Positions 7,201 to 15,269 of a stretch of DNA of 22,261 nt are shown here, piece after piece (within the stretch, counting starts at the first letter, position 1; every line of letters starts with the position of its first letter). Both the position numbers and the translations under genes were made by a program. The stretch is from Geobacter sp. (GTDB lineage Bacteria > Desulfobacterota > Desulfuromonadia > Geobacterales > DSM-12255), in the NCBI GenBank assembly GCA_012026855.1, contig VEOV01000353.1:1-22261 (forward strand), given 5' to 3'. The notes beneath the pieces were generated by a model. The model had not been told where the DNA came from, ran no database searches, and saw only the letters and a list, made by a program, of their open reading frames with translations.

Positions 7201-7749
7201 CTAATCTGCTTTTGCTTCGCAGGCCTCTTCATCAGCTACAGTAGTCTGAGCTACCTCAACTACCTCTTCAGCAGGCGCGGCTTCAGCAACAGGTACTTCT
7301 GCCTGAACTTCTACCGCAGGGGCAACCTCAACCGGCTTAGCTGCAACAGCAGGCTTCACTGCAGGCTTTGCCTTTTTAACTTTTGGAGTAAGCTCTTCTT
7401 CAACAAGTTCAATCATTGAAAGAGATGCGTTGTCGCCCGGGCGAAGACCAAGCTTGATAATCCTTGTATAACCACCTGGACGCTCAGTATAACGCGGAGC
7501 AATAGTTGTGAAAAGCTTTGTCACAACACTTTTCTCACGAATGTAAGAGGCTGCCAGCCTCATGGCGTGCAAATCACCACGCTTGCCGAGGGTTATGAGT
7601 TTATCAGCTATGGAACGAAGCTCCTTAGCCTTTGCATCAGTAGTTGTAATACGCTCATGATTGAAAAAGGAGGTTACCATGTTACGAAACATAGCTACCC
7701 GGTGGCTTGTTGTTCTTCCTAGTCTTCTTCCAGATTTATTATGACGCAT
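7201..7749 (-). CDS. rplQ: 50S ribosomal protein bL17 with long acidic C-terminal tail
   Basis: bL17 lies near the peptide exit tunnel of the large subunit. The N-terminus MRHNKSGRRLGR and the middle segment RYTERPGGYTRIIKL are family hallmarks, covering residues 1 to about 118. The usual protein is about 115-130 residues; this one is 182. The extra 64 residues (119-182) begin with a short Lys-rich patch, then a low-complexity stretch of Ala, Val, Pro and Glu, and end very acidic. No stop or frameshift separates core and tail, so the tail is part of the gene. An AAGGA-type site lies upstream of the ATG. It is the last gene of the operon, right after rpoA, as in most bacteria. The role of the tail is unknown; it is probably disordered. 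Confidence 0.97.
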   Translation of the reverse strand: MRHNKSGRRLGRTTSHRVAMFRNMVTSFFNHERITTTDAKAKELRSIADKLITLGKRGDLHAMRLAASYIREKSVVTKLFTTIAPRYTERPGGYTRIIKLGLRPGDNASLSMIELVEEELTPKVKKAKPAVKPAVAAKPVEVAPAVEVQAEVPVAEAAPAEEVVEVAQTTVADEEACEAKAD

Positions 7750-7776
7750 GGCTACGATCCTTTATCCTTTTTATTA

Positions 7777-8799
7777 CTAATCCTCTTCCTTCTTGTCGCC
7801 TCTTAAACGTGCCATCAAAAGAGGGTCAGGGAAGTTTTCAAGCTTCATGCCAAGGGTAAGCCCCATTTCACCGAGGATATCCTTAATCTCATTGAGAGAC
7901 TTTCTGCCAAAGTTCTGAGTTTTAAGCATCTCAGACTCACTTCTGGATACAAGTTCACCAATCAACTTGATGCCGGCGTTTTTCAGGCAATTAGCGGAGC
8001 GTACAGACAATTCAAGCTCATCAACAGTACGATACAGGTTCTCGTTGACACGCTCTCCCTCATCTTCGACATCTGCTTCTGCAAAAGTATCTGACTCTTC
8101 GTCAAAATTGATGAAGATTGTCAACTGCTCTTTGATGATCTTGGCTGAGTAGGCAAGAGCGTCTTCAGGCTTGACACTTCCGTCAGTCCATATTTCCAAG
8201 GTAAGCTTGTCGTAGTCGGTGATTTGACCAACCCGGGCATAAGTTACATTAAAGTTCACCTTTTGAATCGGTGAAAAAATGGAGTCAATCGGGATTGTGC
8301 CGACAGAAGCTTTTTCATCGCGATTTCTATCAGCAGGAACATATCCTCTGCCAACTTTTACTGACATCTCCATCTCAAGATTTGCATCTTTAGCACAGGT
8401 AGCAATATGATGATCTGGATTGAGAATTTCTACGTTGGAATCAGCAAGGATATCTGATGCCTTAACAACACCATCACCCTTATGGATGATCCTGATTACC
8501 CTATGCTCATTACCATGAACCTTGAGACGAACCCCTTTAAGATTGAGAATAATGTCAGTAACATCCTCAGTAACACCAGGGATTGCAGAAAACTCATGCA
8601 AAACACCTTTGATCTTTACAGAAGTAATTGCTGCCCCTTGAAGAGATGAAAGTAATACTCTGCGCAGAGAATTTCCCAGTGTGGTGCCAAAACCGCGCTC
8701 AAAAGGCTCGGCGTAAAATTTACCATAACAGTTAGTAAGCGATTCGGTCTCAAACTGCAGTTTTTTCGGTTTGATAAGATCGCGCCAGTTTTTATACAT
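7777..8799 (-). CDS. rpoA: RNA polymerase alpha subunit
   Basis: Alpha dimerises to nucleate assembly of RNA polymerase; its C-terminal domain binds UP elements and activators. The length of 340 residues is slightly above the E. coli 329. The N-terminal domain carries the family signature FERGFGTTLGNSLRRVLLSS (34-53). An acidic linker around 232-255 leads to the C-terminal domain (about 255-325), where R267 and N270 in VRSANCL correspond to the DNA-contacting Arg265 and Asn268 of E. coli. A charged tail (GDKKEED) ends the protein. The ATG follows GGGGAGG by about 6 nt. The gene sits in the standard place between rpsD and rplQ, so alpha synthesis is tied to ribosomal protein output. Confidence 0.98.
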   Translation of the reverse strand: MYKNWRDLIKPKKLQFETESLTNCYGKFYAEPFERGFGTTLGNSLRRVLLSSLQGAAITSVKIKGVLHEFSAIPGVTEDVTDIILNLKGVRLKVHGNEHRVIRIIHKGDGVVKASDILADSNVEILNPDHHIATCAKDANLEMEMSVKVGRGYVPADRNRDEKASVGTIPIDSIFSPIQKVNFNVTYARVGQITDYDKLTLEIWTDGSVKPEDALAYSAKIIKEQLTIFINFDEESDTFAEADVEDEGERVNENLYRTVDELELSVRSANCLKNAGIKLIGELVSRSESEMLKTQNFGRKSLNEIKDILGEMGLTLGMKLENFPDPLLMARLRGDKKEED

Positions 8800-8831
8800 T
8801 TAATCCTCCCCGCAAGGTGGTTATCTAATGA

Positions 8832-9458
8832 CTATTTGGAGTAGAGTTCAACTACAAGCTGCTCCTGAATAGGCAAAGTGATATCCTCACGTATTGGAAG
8901 AGCTTTTACTACACCTTTGAAGGCATTTTTATCCAGCTCAAGCCACTGCGGAAAACCTCTGCGAACAACTGCTTCCAGGGAATCTGCTATGCAGGCAACA
9001 GTCCTGCTTTTTTCACGAAGTTCAATTACATCGCCTACTTTGCACTGAATTGACGGAATATTGACTTTACGCCCATTCAGAGTGAAGTGACAATGACGGA
9101 TAAGAATCCTGGCCTCAGTCCGTGAAGAAGCAAAACCAAGCCTGTAGACGACATTATCCAGCCGTCTTTCAAGCAGGGAGAGCAGATTCTCGCCTGTTAC
9201 GCCACGCATACGGTCAGCTTCGTGAAAATAGCCGCGAAACTGCTTTTCAAGAATACCGTAGATACGTCTTACTTTCTGCTTCTCACGCAACTGCGTGCCG
9301 TAGTCACTGACTTTAGTTCTGAGTTGACCATGCTGTCCAGGAGGGTAATTTCTCCTTTTGATAGCACATTTATCGGTATAACAACGCTCACCCTTGAGGT
9401 AAAGCTCTGTATTTTGTCTTCTGCACAAACGGCAGGATGGACCTGTATATCTAGCCAA
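8832..9458 (-). CDS. rpsD: 30S ribosomal protein uS4, zinc-binding form
   Basis: uS4 is a primary 16S rRNA binder that starts assembly of the 5' domain of the small subunit. The 208-residue length is normal. Cysteines C9, C12, C26 and C31 reproduce the four-cysteine zinc site of the 'C+' form known from Thermus. The S4 RNA-binding domain follows from about residue 98 (LERRLDNVVYRLGFASSRTEA). The start is TTG at 9458, placed 6 nt after GGAGG; no ATG gives the conserved N-terminus MARYTGP. In E. coli S4 is the translational repressor of the alpha operon; whether this holds here cannot be seen. Confidence 0.98.
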   Translation of the reverse strand: MARYTGPSCRLCRRQNTELYLKGERCYTDKCAIKRRNYPPGQHGQLRTKVSDYGTQLREKQKVRRIYGILEKQFRGYFHEADRMRGVTGENLLSLLERRLDNVVYRLGFASSRTEARILIRHCHFTLNGRKVNIPSIQCKVGDVIELREKSRTVACIADSLEAVVRRGFPQWLELDKNAFKGVVKALPIREDITLPIQEQLVVELYSK

Positions 9459-9491
9459 TTACAGCCTCCTTCGAGTATATTTTAAAAAGGA

Positions 9492-9887
9492 TTAAACTCT
9501 GCGCCTTTTAGGAGGACGACAGCCATTATGTGGGATAGGTGTCACGTCACGAATGAAGCTGATGACAAGCCCTACCGACTGAAGCGCTCTCAACGCTGAT
9601 TCTCTTCCTGAACCGGGGCCCTTTACAAAAACTTCAAGAGAACGCATGCCGTTTTCCTGAGCTTTTTTAGCGCACTCCTCTGCAGCAATCTGAGCAGCAA
9701 AAGGTGTGCTTTTACGAGATCCTTTAAACCCTTTAGCACCGGCGCTTGACCATGCCACCACATTGCCGACAGGATCGGTTATGGTAACGATAGTATTGTT
9801 AAAGGTTGCCTGGATATGCGCAACACCATTAGGAATATTCTTTTTTTCCTTCTTCTTCCGGACTACCCTTTTAGCAGGACTTGCCAT
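9492..9887 (-). CDS. rpsK: 30S ribosomal protein uS11
   Basis: uS11 lies on the platform of the small subunit near the mRNA exit and the Shine-Dalgarno helix. The 131-residue length is normal. The N-terminus is a Lys/Arg-rich extension (RVVRKKKEKKN), followed by the family core beginning AHIQATFNNTIVTITD. The C-terminus TPIPHNGCRPPKRRRV is the hallmark; its Asn-Gly pair matches the site that becomes isoaspartate in E. coli. The ATG follows a strong GGAGGAG. The gene sits between rpsM and rpsD, the usual order of the alpha operon. Confidence 0.98.
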   Translation of the reverse strand: MASPAKRVVRKKKEKKNIPNGVAHIQATFNNTIVTITDPVGNVVAWSSAGAKGFKGSRKSTPFAAQIAAEECAKKAQENGMRSLEVFVKGPGSGRESALRALQSVGLVISFIRDVTPIPHNGCRPPKRRRV

Positions 9888-9907
9888 CTCTCCTCCGATT
9901 CAAATAA

Positions 9908-10276
9908 CTATTTCTTCTTACCGGCTACTGTTCTTGCTGGCCCTTTACGGGTACGTGCATTTGTCTTGGTTCTTTGACCACGAACAGGAAGCCCTTTACG
10001 ATGTCTGAGGCCGCGGTAGCAGCCAAGATCCATCAGTCGCTTGATATCCATGGATATATCTCTACGCAAATCACCTTCAACTTTATAGTTTTTATCGATG
10101 ACTTCACGAATTTTAGCAATTTCAGGTTCGGAAAGACTTTCTGTTTTCGTATTAAAAGACACGCCAGCCTCTGTAAGAATCTTCTGTGCTGTAGCGCGAC
10201 CAATACCGTAAATATAAGTCAGTGCTATCTCAATATGCTTGTTTCTAGGTATGTCAATACCGGATATACGTGCCAA
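9908..10276 (-). CDS. rpsM: 30S ribosomal protein uS13
   Basis: uS13 is in the head of the small subunit, contacts P-site tRNA through its basic tail and forms bridges with uL5. The 122-residue protein begins MARISGIDIPRNK and has the helix-hairpin-helix-like YIYGIGRATA segment. It ends in a basic tail with RTKTNARTRKGPA, a strong family signature. The start is TTG at 10276, about 6 nt after GGAGGAG; there is no ATG that would give the conserved N-terminus. rpmJ lies 24 nt upstream, as expected for the spc-alpha junction. Confidence 0.98.
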   Translation of the reverse strand: MARISGIDIPRNKHIEIALTYIYGIGRATAQKILTEAGVSFNTKTESLSEPEIAKIREVIDKNYKVEGDLRRDISMDIKRLMDLGCYRGLRHRKGLPVRGQRTKTNARTRKGPARTVAGKKK

Positions 10277-10300
10277 TGTCCACTCCTCCTATTCGATCTA

Positions 10301-10414
10301 TTACCCTTGACGCTGAGAGTGCTTTGGGGTATCGCATATCACTCTGACAATCCCCTTACGCTTAACAATTTTGCATTTGTCACAAATTTTCTTTACTGAT
10401 GCCCGTACCTTCAT
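10301..10414 (-). CDS. rpmJ: 50S ribosomal protein bL36, zinc-binding form
   Basis: A 37-residue gene read from the gap between rpsM and map. The translation starts MKVRASVKKICDKC and ends TPKHSQRQG, matching bL36, the smallest large-subunit protein, which stabilises 23S rRNA near uL16 and uL6. The zinc ligands C11, C14, C27 and H32 are all present, so this is the 'C+' form rather than the zinc-free paralogue. The ATG has AAGGAAGG upstream. Its neighbours are map upstream (21-nt gap) and rpsM downstream. infA does not lie between map and rpmJ, unlike in many bacteria. Confidence 0.96.
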   Translation of the reverse strand: MKVRASVKKICDKCKIVKRKGIVRVICDTPKHSQRQG

Positions 10415-10435
10415 GATCTTTACCTTCCTTTACTT

Positions 10436-11182
10436 TCAGATTCTGGTCAGGATTTGCGGTCCATTATCTGTAATTGCCACAGTATGTTCAAAATGAGCAG
10501 AAAGGCCACCGTCAACTGTCACTGCTGTCCAGCCGTCAGCTTCGACCTTTACGTCGTATGACTTTTCGTTAACCATCGGCTCAATAGCTAAAACCATACC
10601 TGATTTAAGCCTAGGGCCCTTATTAGGCAGACCATAATTGGGAATCTGCGGCTGCTCATGCAGACTTCTACCAATCCCGTGGCCCACAAAATCTCTGACG
10701 ACTGAATAACCATTGGCTTCAACGTAAGTTTGTACGGCTGAAGATATGTCAGAAAGCCTGTTACTCTGCATTGCTGAGGCAATAGCAAGATCTAGAGACT
10801 TACTGGTAACCTCAATCAACCTGGCGGCCGAACTGCTTATAGCACCTACAGGAACCGTTACTGCTGCATCACCATAAAAACCATCATAATAAGCCCCGAA
10901 ATCAAGACTCAATATATCTCCATCTCGAAGAGGTTGCTTATTGGGGATCCCATGTACCACCTGATTATTTGGAGAGCAACAGAGTGCCGCCGGATAACCG
11001 CTATACCCCTTGAAAGCTGGCTTTGCCTTACGCTTCAACACTTCGTTCTCAGCAATCTGATTCAACTCGAAGGTTGTCATGCCAGGTGCTACTCTCTCGA
11101 GGACAACAGCCAGAACTTCAGCAACAATTCTGCATGGAACCTTCATCCTCTGAATCTCATTCAGAGACTTCAGAACTATCAA
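10436..11182 (-). CDS. map: Type I methionine aminopeptidase
   Basis: Removes the N-terminal methionine from new proteins when the second residue is small. The 248-residue length fits the bacterial type Ia enzyme. All five metal ligands are visible: D94 (LDFG), D105 (GDAAVT), H168 (GHGIG), E201 (EPMV) and E232 (EHTVAI), plus H77 near the substrate pocket (VVHGIP). There is no N-terminal zinc-finger extension. The start is TTG at 11182, 3 nt after the adk stop, with its Shine-Dalgarno GGAAGGG inside the end of adk, so translation is probably coupled. The next ATG would remove the first helix (NEIQRM) and is less likely. Placement next to secY-adk is classical for the spc operon of Gram-positive and delta-type bacteria. 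Confidence 0.97.
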   Translation of the reverse strand: MIVLKSLNEIQRMKVPCRIVAEVLAVVLERVAPGMTTFELNQIAENEVLKRKAKPAFKGYSGYPAALCCSPNNQVVHGIPNKQPLRDGDILSLDFGAYYDGFYGDAAVTVPVGAISSSAARLIEVTSKSLDLAIASAMQSNRLSDISSAVQTYVEANGYSVVRDFVGHGIGRSLHEQPQIPNYGLPNKGPRLKSGMVLAIEPMVNEKSYDVKVEADGWTAVTVDGGLSAHFEHTVAITDNGPQILTRI

Positions 11183-11185
11183 TGT

Positions 11186-11836
11186 CTACCCTTCCACAAC
11201 TCTTATCAACGTGTTGCTTATCTCCTGAATAGCACCAAGACCATCAACAGGACGCACAAGCCCAAGTTTGGTATAATACTCAATCAGAGGCGCAGTCTGT
11301 GAAGCATATGCTACGAGACGTGCCCGCATCGTCTCTTCCTTATCATCATCACGCTGATAAAGGTCAGCTCCACAAACATTACACTTACCCTCTACCGCCG
11401 GAAGGTCGAATTTAAGATGATAACCACGACCACACCCCTTGCAAGTCAATCTGCCGATAACACGCTGAATCAGCTCGTCATTATCAACAGTGATTGAGAT
11501 CACGTGATCAATTGACTTACCATTATCGCTCAACATCTTTGAAAGGACATCAGCCTGCGCAACCGTCCGAGGAAAACCATCAAGAATAAACCCATGAGCT
11601 GAATCAGCCATCGATAGCCGCTCGCGAATTATATCAATCACAAGATCATCCGGCACAAGAGCGCCCTGATCCATGAAAGCTTTTGCTCTAACCCCGAAAG
11701 GAGTCTGGTCCTTTACTGCAGCCCTCAAGATGTCACCAGTAGAAATCTGGGGGATACCAAATCGCTCGGTAAGAACCTTTGCCTGAGTCCCCTTACCTGC
11801 ACCCGGAGGACCGAGCAGAATAAGATTATAACTCAT
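11186..11836 (-). CDS. adk: Adenylate kinase with zinc-type LID
   Basis: Adenylate kinase interconverts ATP + AMP and 2 ADP, setting the cellular adenylate balance. The P-loop GPPGAGKGT is at residues 9-17, the AMP-site DGFPR at 86-90 and the LID at about 125-165. The LID has four cysteines, C132, C135, C152 and C155, as two CxxC pairs, which marks the zinc-binding structural class. The length of 216 residues is normal. The frame is open further upstream to 11866, inside secY; ATG at 11836, 8 nt after AGGAG, gives the expected N-terminus MSYNLILLGPPG and is used here. The gap to secY is 4 nt. The secY-adk-map order is widely conserved. Confidence 0.97.
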   Translation of the reverse strand: MSYNLILLGPPGAGKGTQAKVLTERFGIPQISTGDILRAAVKDQTPFGVRAKAFMDQGALVPDDLVIDIIRERLSMADSAHGFILDGFPRTVAQADVLSKMLSDNGKSIDHVISITVDNDELIQRVIGRLTCKGCGRGYHLKFDLPAVEGKCNVCGADLYQRDDDKEETMRARLVAYASQTAPLIEYYTKLGLVRPVDGLGAIQEISNTLIRVVEG

Positions 11837-11840
11837 CAGA

Positions 11841-13148
11841 CTAACTCCTGCCCTTAATCTTGACACCCTTCATGAACCCCTCATAGCTTCTGGTTATAAG
11901 GTGTGACTCGATCTGAGCAACAGTATCCATTCCGACACCGATTGCAATCAACAACGCGGTTCCACCAAAATAAAATGGCAGATTAAACTTGCCGATCAAA
12001 ATGGACGGCAACACACAAATGACAGAAATATAAATAGCACCGGCAAAAGTAAGCTTTGTCAGCACCTCGTCAAGATAGTCTGAAGTTTCTTTACCAGGCC
12101 TAACACCCGGTATGTAACCACCATGCTTTTTAATATTTTCAGCAACATCAATCGGGTTAAATGTAACAGCCGTATAGAAATAGCAGAAAAAAACTATGAA
12201 TGCAACAAAAATGACGTTGTACACCCAATTACCCGGCATGAGATACTTTGCCGCATCCTTAATCCATGGCACTTCAATAAAATTAGCGACAGTGGCCGGG
12301 AACATGATGATCGAAGATGCAAATATAGGCGGAATTACACCGGCCATATTAACTTTAAGCGGCAGATGAGAGGATTGAGCAGCTAAAGTCTGCAACCCCA
12401 CAACGCGCTTGGCATAATGAATCGGGATCCTCCGCTGACCACGTTCAACAAAAACAATGCCGGCAATCACGAGAAACATTACAGCAAGGACAAAAATCAG
12501 CACAAAGAGAGACAACTGACCTGTCTTAATCAATTTAAACGAATTACCGATCGCAGCAGGAATTCTTGCTACGATGCCGGCAAAGATTATAAGTGAAATG
12601 CCATTACCAATCCCTCGCTCTGACATCTGCTCACCAAGCCACATGATAAAAGCTGTACCAGCAGTAAGGGTGATAATAGTCATTATCCGGAATGACCAAC
12701 CGGGTGACGGAACAACAAGCTCACCTGCAGGTCCGCGCATTGCCTCCAGGCCAATACTTATGCCAGTTGCCTGAACCACGCTGAGCACTACGGTCCCGTA
12801 TCTTGTGTACTGAACGATTTTCTTCCTACCTGCGTCACCTTCTTTAGAAAGTTTCTCGATAGCAGGAACCACTACAGTAAGTAGCTGAAAGATAATTGAG
12901 GAAGAAATGTACGGCATGATGCCGAGAGCAAAAACTGTAAGCTTCTCCAGTGCTCCCCCAGAAAACATGTCAAATAGGCCCAGTAGAGTACCTTGGGCCT
13001 GTTTGAAAAAGTGGGAAAGAGCAACGCCGTCAATACCGGGAGTAGGTATGTGACAACCGATCCTGTAGACAAGAAGCATTCCAAGAGAAAAAATTACGCG
13101 CTTTTTCAGTTCCGGTATTTTGAAGATATTCTGAAGGGCTTCAAGCAA
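11841..13148 (-). CDS. secY: Preprotein translocase subunit SecY
   Basis: SecY forms the protein-conducting channel of SecYEG in the inner membrane. The 435-residue length and about ten hydrophobic segments fit the family. Signatures include YRIGCHIPTPGID near the N-terminus, the GIMPYISSSIIFQLL stretch and the ERGIGNGISLIIF loop, and the protein ends in the basic tail MKGVKIKGRS. The start is TTG at 13148, 7 nt after GGAGA, which lies in the last codons of rplO; the gap is 2 nt, so the two genes are likely translationally coupled. No ATG near this site gives the family N-terminus. adk follows after 4 nt. Confidence 0.98.
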   Translation of the reverse strand: MLEALQNIFKIPELKKRVIFSLGMLLVYRIGCHIPTPGIDGVALSHFFKQAQGTLLGLFDMFSGGALEKLTVFALGIMPYISSSIIFQLLTVVVPAIEKLSKEGDAGRKKIVQYTRYGTVVLSVVQATGISIGLEAMRGPAGELVVPSPGWSFRIMTIITLTAGTAFIMWLGEQMSERGIGNGISLIIFAGIVARIPAAIGNSFKLIKTGQLSLFVLIFVLAVMFLVIAGIVFVERGQRRIPIHYAKRVVGLQTLAAQSSHLPLKVNMAGVIPPIFASSIIMFPATVANFIEVPWIKDAAKYLMPGNWVYNVIFVAFIVFFCYFYTAVTFNPIDVAENIKKHGGYIPGVRPGKETSDYLDEVLTKLTFAGAIYISVICVLPSILIGKFNLPFYFGGTALLIAIGVGMDTVAQIESHLITRSYEGFMKGVKIKGRS

Positions 13149-13150
13149 GA

Positions 13151-13591
13151 CTATATCTCCTCTACGGAACCACCCGCAGCAATTATTTGTTCTCTTGCAG
13201 CAACACTGAATTTATGAGCTTTTACAGTAAGAGATTTGGTGAGGACACCTTTAGCAAGAATCTTGATACCGTCGCGAATATTACTTACAAGACCACGAGA
13301 AACAATCGCAGCTGGATCAATAGTTGAACCGGCCTCGAAATCCTCAAGCTGTGAAATGTTGATAACTACGAATTCTTTACGAGTAAGCGGCAGGAAGCCA
13401 CGCTTAGGAAGTCTGCGCTGCATTGGCATCTGGCCGCCCTCAAAACCTGGCTTAATGCTGCCACCTGATCTTGCTTTCTGGCCCTTATGCCCTTTTGTTG
13501 CAGTTTTGCCGTGCCCGGAACCTGGGCCTCTACCAATACGTTTCCTATCTCTGTGAGCCCCTGCAGCTGGTTTTATAGTGTTAAGTTGCAT
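13151..13591 (-). CDS. rplO: 50S ribosomal protein uL15
   Basis: uL15 is a late-assembling large-subunit protein with a long basic extension that threads through 23S rRNA. The 146-residue protein shows the N-terminal motif RKRIGRGPGSGHGKTATKGHKGQ (split here as RKRIGRGPGSG plus HGKTATKGHKGQ), rich in Gly and Lys, and then a folded C-terminal domain. The ATG at 13591 is chosen because GGAG lies 6 nt upstream and MQLNTIKP is the expected start; an upstream TTG at 13603 would overlap that site. The last codons contain the Shine-Dalgarno site of secY. Confidence 0.97.
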   Translation of the reverse strand: MQLNTIKPAAGAHRDRKRIGRGPGSGHGKTATKGHKGQKARSGGSIKPGFEGGQMPMQRRLPKRGFLPLTRKEFVVINISQLEDFEAGSTIDPAAIVSRGLVSNIRDGIKILAKGVLTKSLTVKAHKFSVAAREQIIAAGGSVEEI

Positions 13592-13608
13592 TATTATCTC
13601 CAAATCAA

Positions 13609-13788
13609 TTATTCCGAAACCTTCACCATATGAGATACTTTCTTGATCATCCCAAGAATCTCAGGTGTCTTGTTAAGGACAACACTTTTGTTAAGTCTGT
13701 TAAGTCCAAGACCCAACAGAATCTGACGATGCTTTTGCGGCTTGCCGATGCCGCTTTTAATAAGTGTAACATTAAGCTGTTCAGCCAT
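13609..13788 (-). CDS. rpmD: 50S ribosomal protein uL30
   Basis: A small gene read from the gap between rpsE and rplO. It encodes 59 residues starting MAEQLNVTLIKSGIGKPQKH and continuing with LGLGLNRLNKSVVL, the two segments typical of bacterial uL30, a peripheral large-subunit protein. The ATG follows AGGAG by 6 nt. The rpsE-rpmD-rplO order is the usual spc order. Length and motifs leave little doubt. Confidence 0.96.
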   Translation of the reverse strand: MAEQLNVTLIKSGIGKPQKHRQILLGLGLNRLNKSVVLNKTPEILGMIKKVSHMVKVSE

Positions 13789-13807
13789 CAGAGACTCCTA
13801 TTCAATA

Positions 13808-14296
13808 TTAATCAACCAGCCCACGTCTTGCTATAATTTCCTCAGGGCTTCTTAACTGCTTAAGGCCATCAAATGCAGCTTTCACAACGTTATGAGGATT
13901 ATTAGAGCCAAGACATTTAGCAAGAATGTTTTGAATTCCAGCTGATTCAAACACAGCACGTGCAGCACCACCAGCAATGACTCCAGTACCGGCAGAAGCA
14001 GGCATCATGAGAACACGACCAGCTCCAAAATGTCCTTCAACGTCATAAGGTATTGTCTGCCCCTCGACAATCGGCACACGGATGATGTTTTTCTTTGCCT
14101 GCTCAACACCCTTGCGAATTGCCTCTGGCACTTCGTTTGCCTTACCAAGGCCATAACCTACAACGCCACTGCCATCACCAACAACAACAAGAGCAGAAAA
14201 GCTGAAGCGCCTACCACCTTTAACCACCTTGGCAACCCGGTTAATGTGGACTACGCGATCCGTCAAATTAAGTTCATTTGCATTCAGTTTCAACAA
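13808..14296 (-). CDS. rpsE: 30S ribosomal protein uS5
   Basis: uS5 lies near the mRNA entry channel of the small subunit and influences decoding accuracy. The 162-residue length is normal. The double-stranded-RNA-binding-like domain shows RVAKVVKGGRRFSFSALVVV and the glycine-rich GDGSGVVGYGLGKANEV, both family signatures. The start is TTG at 14296, 6 nt after GGAGG; a second TTG follows directly at 14293, and the first has the better spacing. No ATG gives the conserved N-terminal region. It sits between rplR and rpmD. Confidence 0.98.
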   Translation of the reverse strand: MLKLNANELNLTDRVVHINRVAKVVKGGRRFSFSALVVVGDGSGVVGYGLGKANEVPEAIRKGVEQAKKNIIRVPIVEGQTIPYDVEGHFGAGRVLMMPASAGTGVIAGGAARAVFESAGIQNILAKCLGSNNPHNVVKAAFDGLKQLRSPEEIIARRGLVD

Positions 14297-14316
14297 GGAA
14301 AACCTCCTGAATATCT

Positions 14317-14685
14317 TTAAAAAGATAGTCCGCTTTCACGGGCTGAATCGGCAAGCGCCTTAATCCTGCCGTGATAGAGAAAACCATTTCTATCAAAAAC
14401 AACTGCAGTTATGTTTTTATCGAGCGCCAACTTGGCAATAGCTGCACCAACTTTCTTAGCTGCTTCAACATTGCCAGTGTAAGGGGTAGCACTCTTGATA
14501 TCAGCAGACACAGTTGATGCAGCAACCAGCGTTACACCGGTAGTGTCATCAATAATCTGCGCATGAATATGTCTAGAACTTTTAAAGACATTCAGCCTGG
14601 GACGCTCAGAGGTCCCTCTTATCTTCTTCCGAACGCGTATCTGGCGTTTAAGGCGGGCATCATTTTTCGATGTCTTATTGCTCAC
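14317..14685 (-). CDS. rplR: 50S ribosomal protein uL18
   Basis: uL18 binds 5S rRNA and joins it to the large subunit together with uL5. The 122-residue protein has the Arg/Lys-rich N-terminus (ARLKRQIRVRKKIRGT), then RPRLNVFKSSRHIHAQIIDD, the core signature, and ends with DRNGFLYHGRIKALADSARE. The start is GTG at 14685, 7 nt after AAGGAGA. The gap to rplF is 23 nt. Confidence 0.97.
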   Translation of the reverse strand: MSNKTSKNDARLKRQIRVRKKIRGTSERPRLNVFKSSRHIHAQIIDDTTGVTLVAASTVSADIKSATPYTGNVEAAKKVGAAIAKLALDKNITAVVFDRNGFLYHGRIKALADSARESGLSF

Positions 14686-14708
14686 CGTGTTTTCTCCTTG
14701 AAGCGTTA

Positions 14709-15248
14709 CTATTTTTTACCGGTTTTACCGGCTTTGCGCAGAATAGTCTCATCTGCATACTTGACCCCTTTGCCTTTATATGGCTCAGGAGAACGGAAAT
14801 CCCTTATTTTAGCTGCTGTTTGACCGACAAGCTCCTTGTCAATACCTTTCACCAAAAGCTTTGTCATCTTGTCAACTTCAACAGTAATTCCCTTGGGAAG
14901 TTGAAAATTTATCGGATGGGAGTAACCAAGGCTCAGGTTAAGAACATCACCCTTCAGCTCAGCCCTGTAACCAACACCGTTGATCTCGAGAGCTCTCTCA
15001 AAACCTTTAGTCACACCTGTAACCATGTTGCTTAAAAGTGTTCTTGTCAGGCCATGAGCCGAACGCGCCTTTATACTGTCATCAATCCTTGCAACAGTAA
15101 GAGCCTTGTCAGAAAGATCAAGGGTTACAAAATCAAGAACTGTTCTTGATAGAGTCCCCTTGGGTCCTGTCACTGTAACATCACTATTATTAATCGAGAC
15201 TTTTACGCCGGCAGGAATTTCTATCGGCAGTTTTCCAATTCTGGACAT
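14709..15248 (-). CDS. rplF: 50S ribosomal protein uL6
   Basis: uL6 sits near the sarcin-ricin loop and helps form the factor-binding site of the large subunit. The 179-residue length is normal. It starts MSRIGKLPIEIPAGV and has two similar alpha/beta domains, the second ending in the C-terminal hallmark IRDFRSPEPYKGKGVKYADE. The ATG has AGGAG about 7 nt upstream. It lies between rpsH and rplR as in other spc operons. Confidence 0.98.
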   Translation of the reverse strand: MSRIGKLPIEIPAGVKVSINNSDVTVTGPKGTLSRTVLDFVTLDLSDKALTVARIDDSIKARSAHGLTRTLLSNMVTGVTKGFERALEINGVGYRAELKGDVLNLSLGYSHPINFQLPKGITVEVDKMTKLLVKGIDKELVGQTAAKIRDFRSPEPYKGKGVKYADETILRKAGKTGKK

Positions 15249-15269
15249 CCTTATTCTCCTTGCAGCAAA

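Noticed and set aside
10934..11302. 122-codon open frame opposite the map-adk junction
   Set aside because: It crosses two well-supported genes in antisense and has no coding signature.
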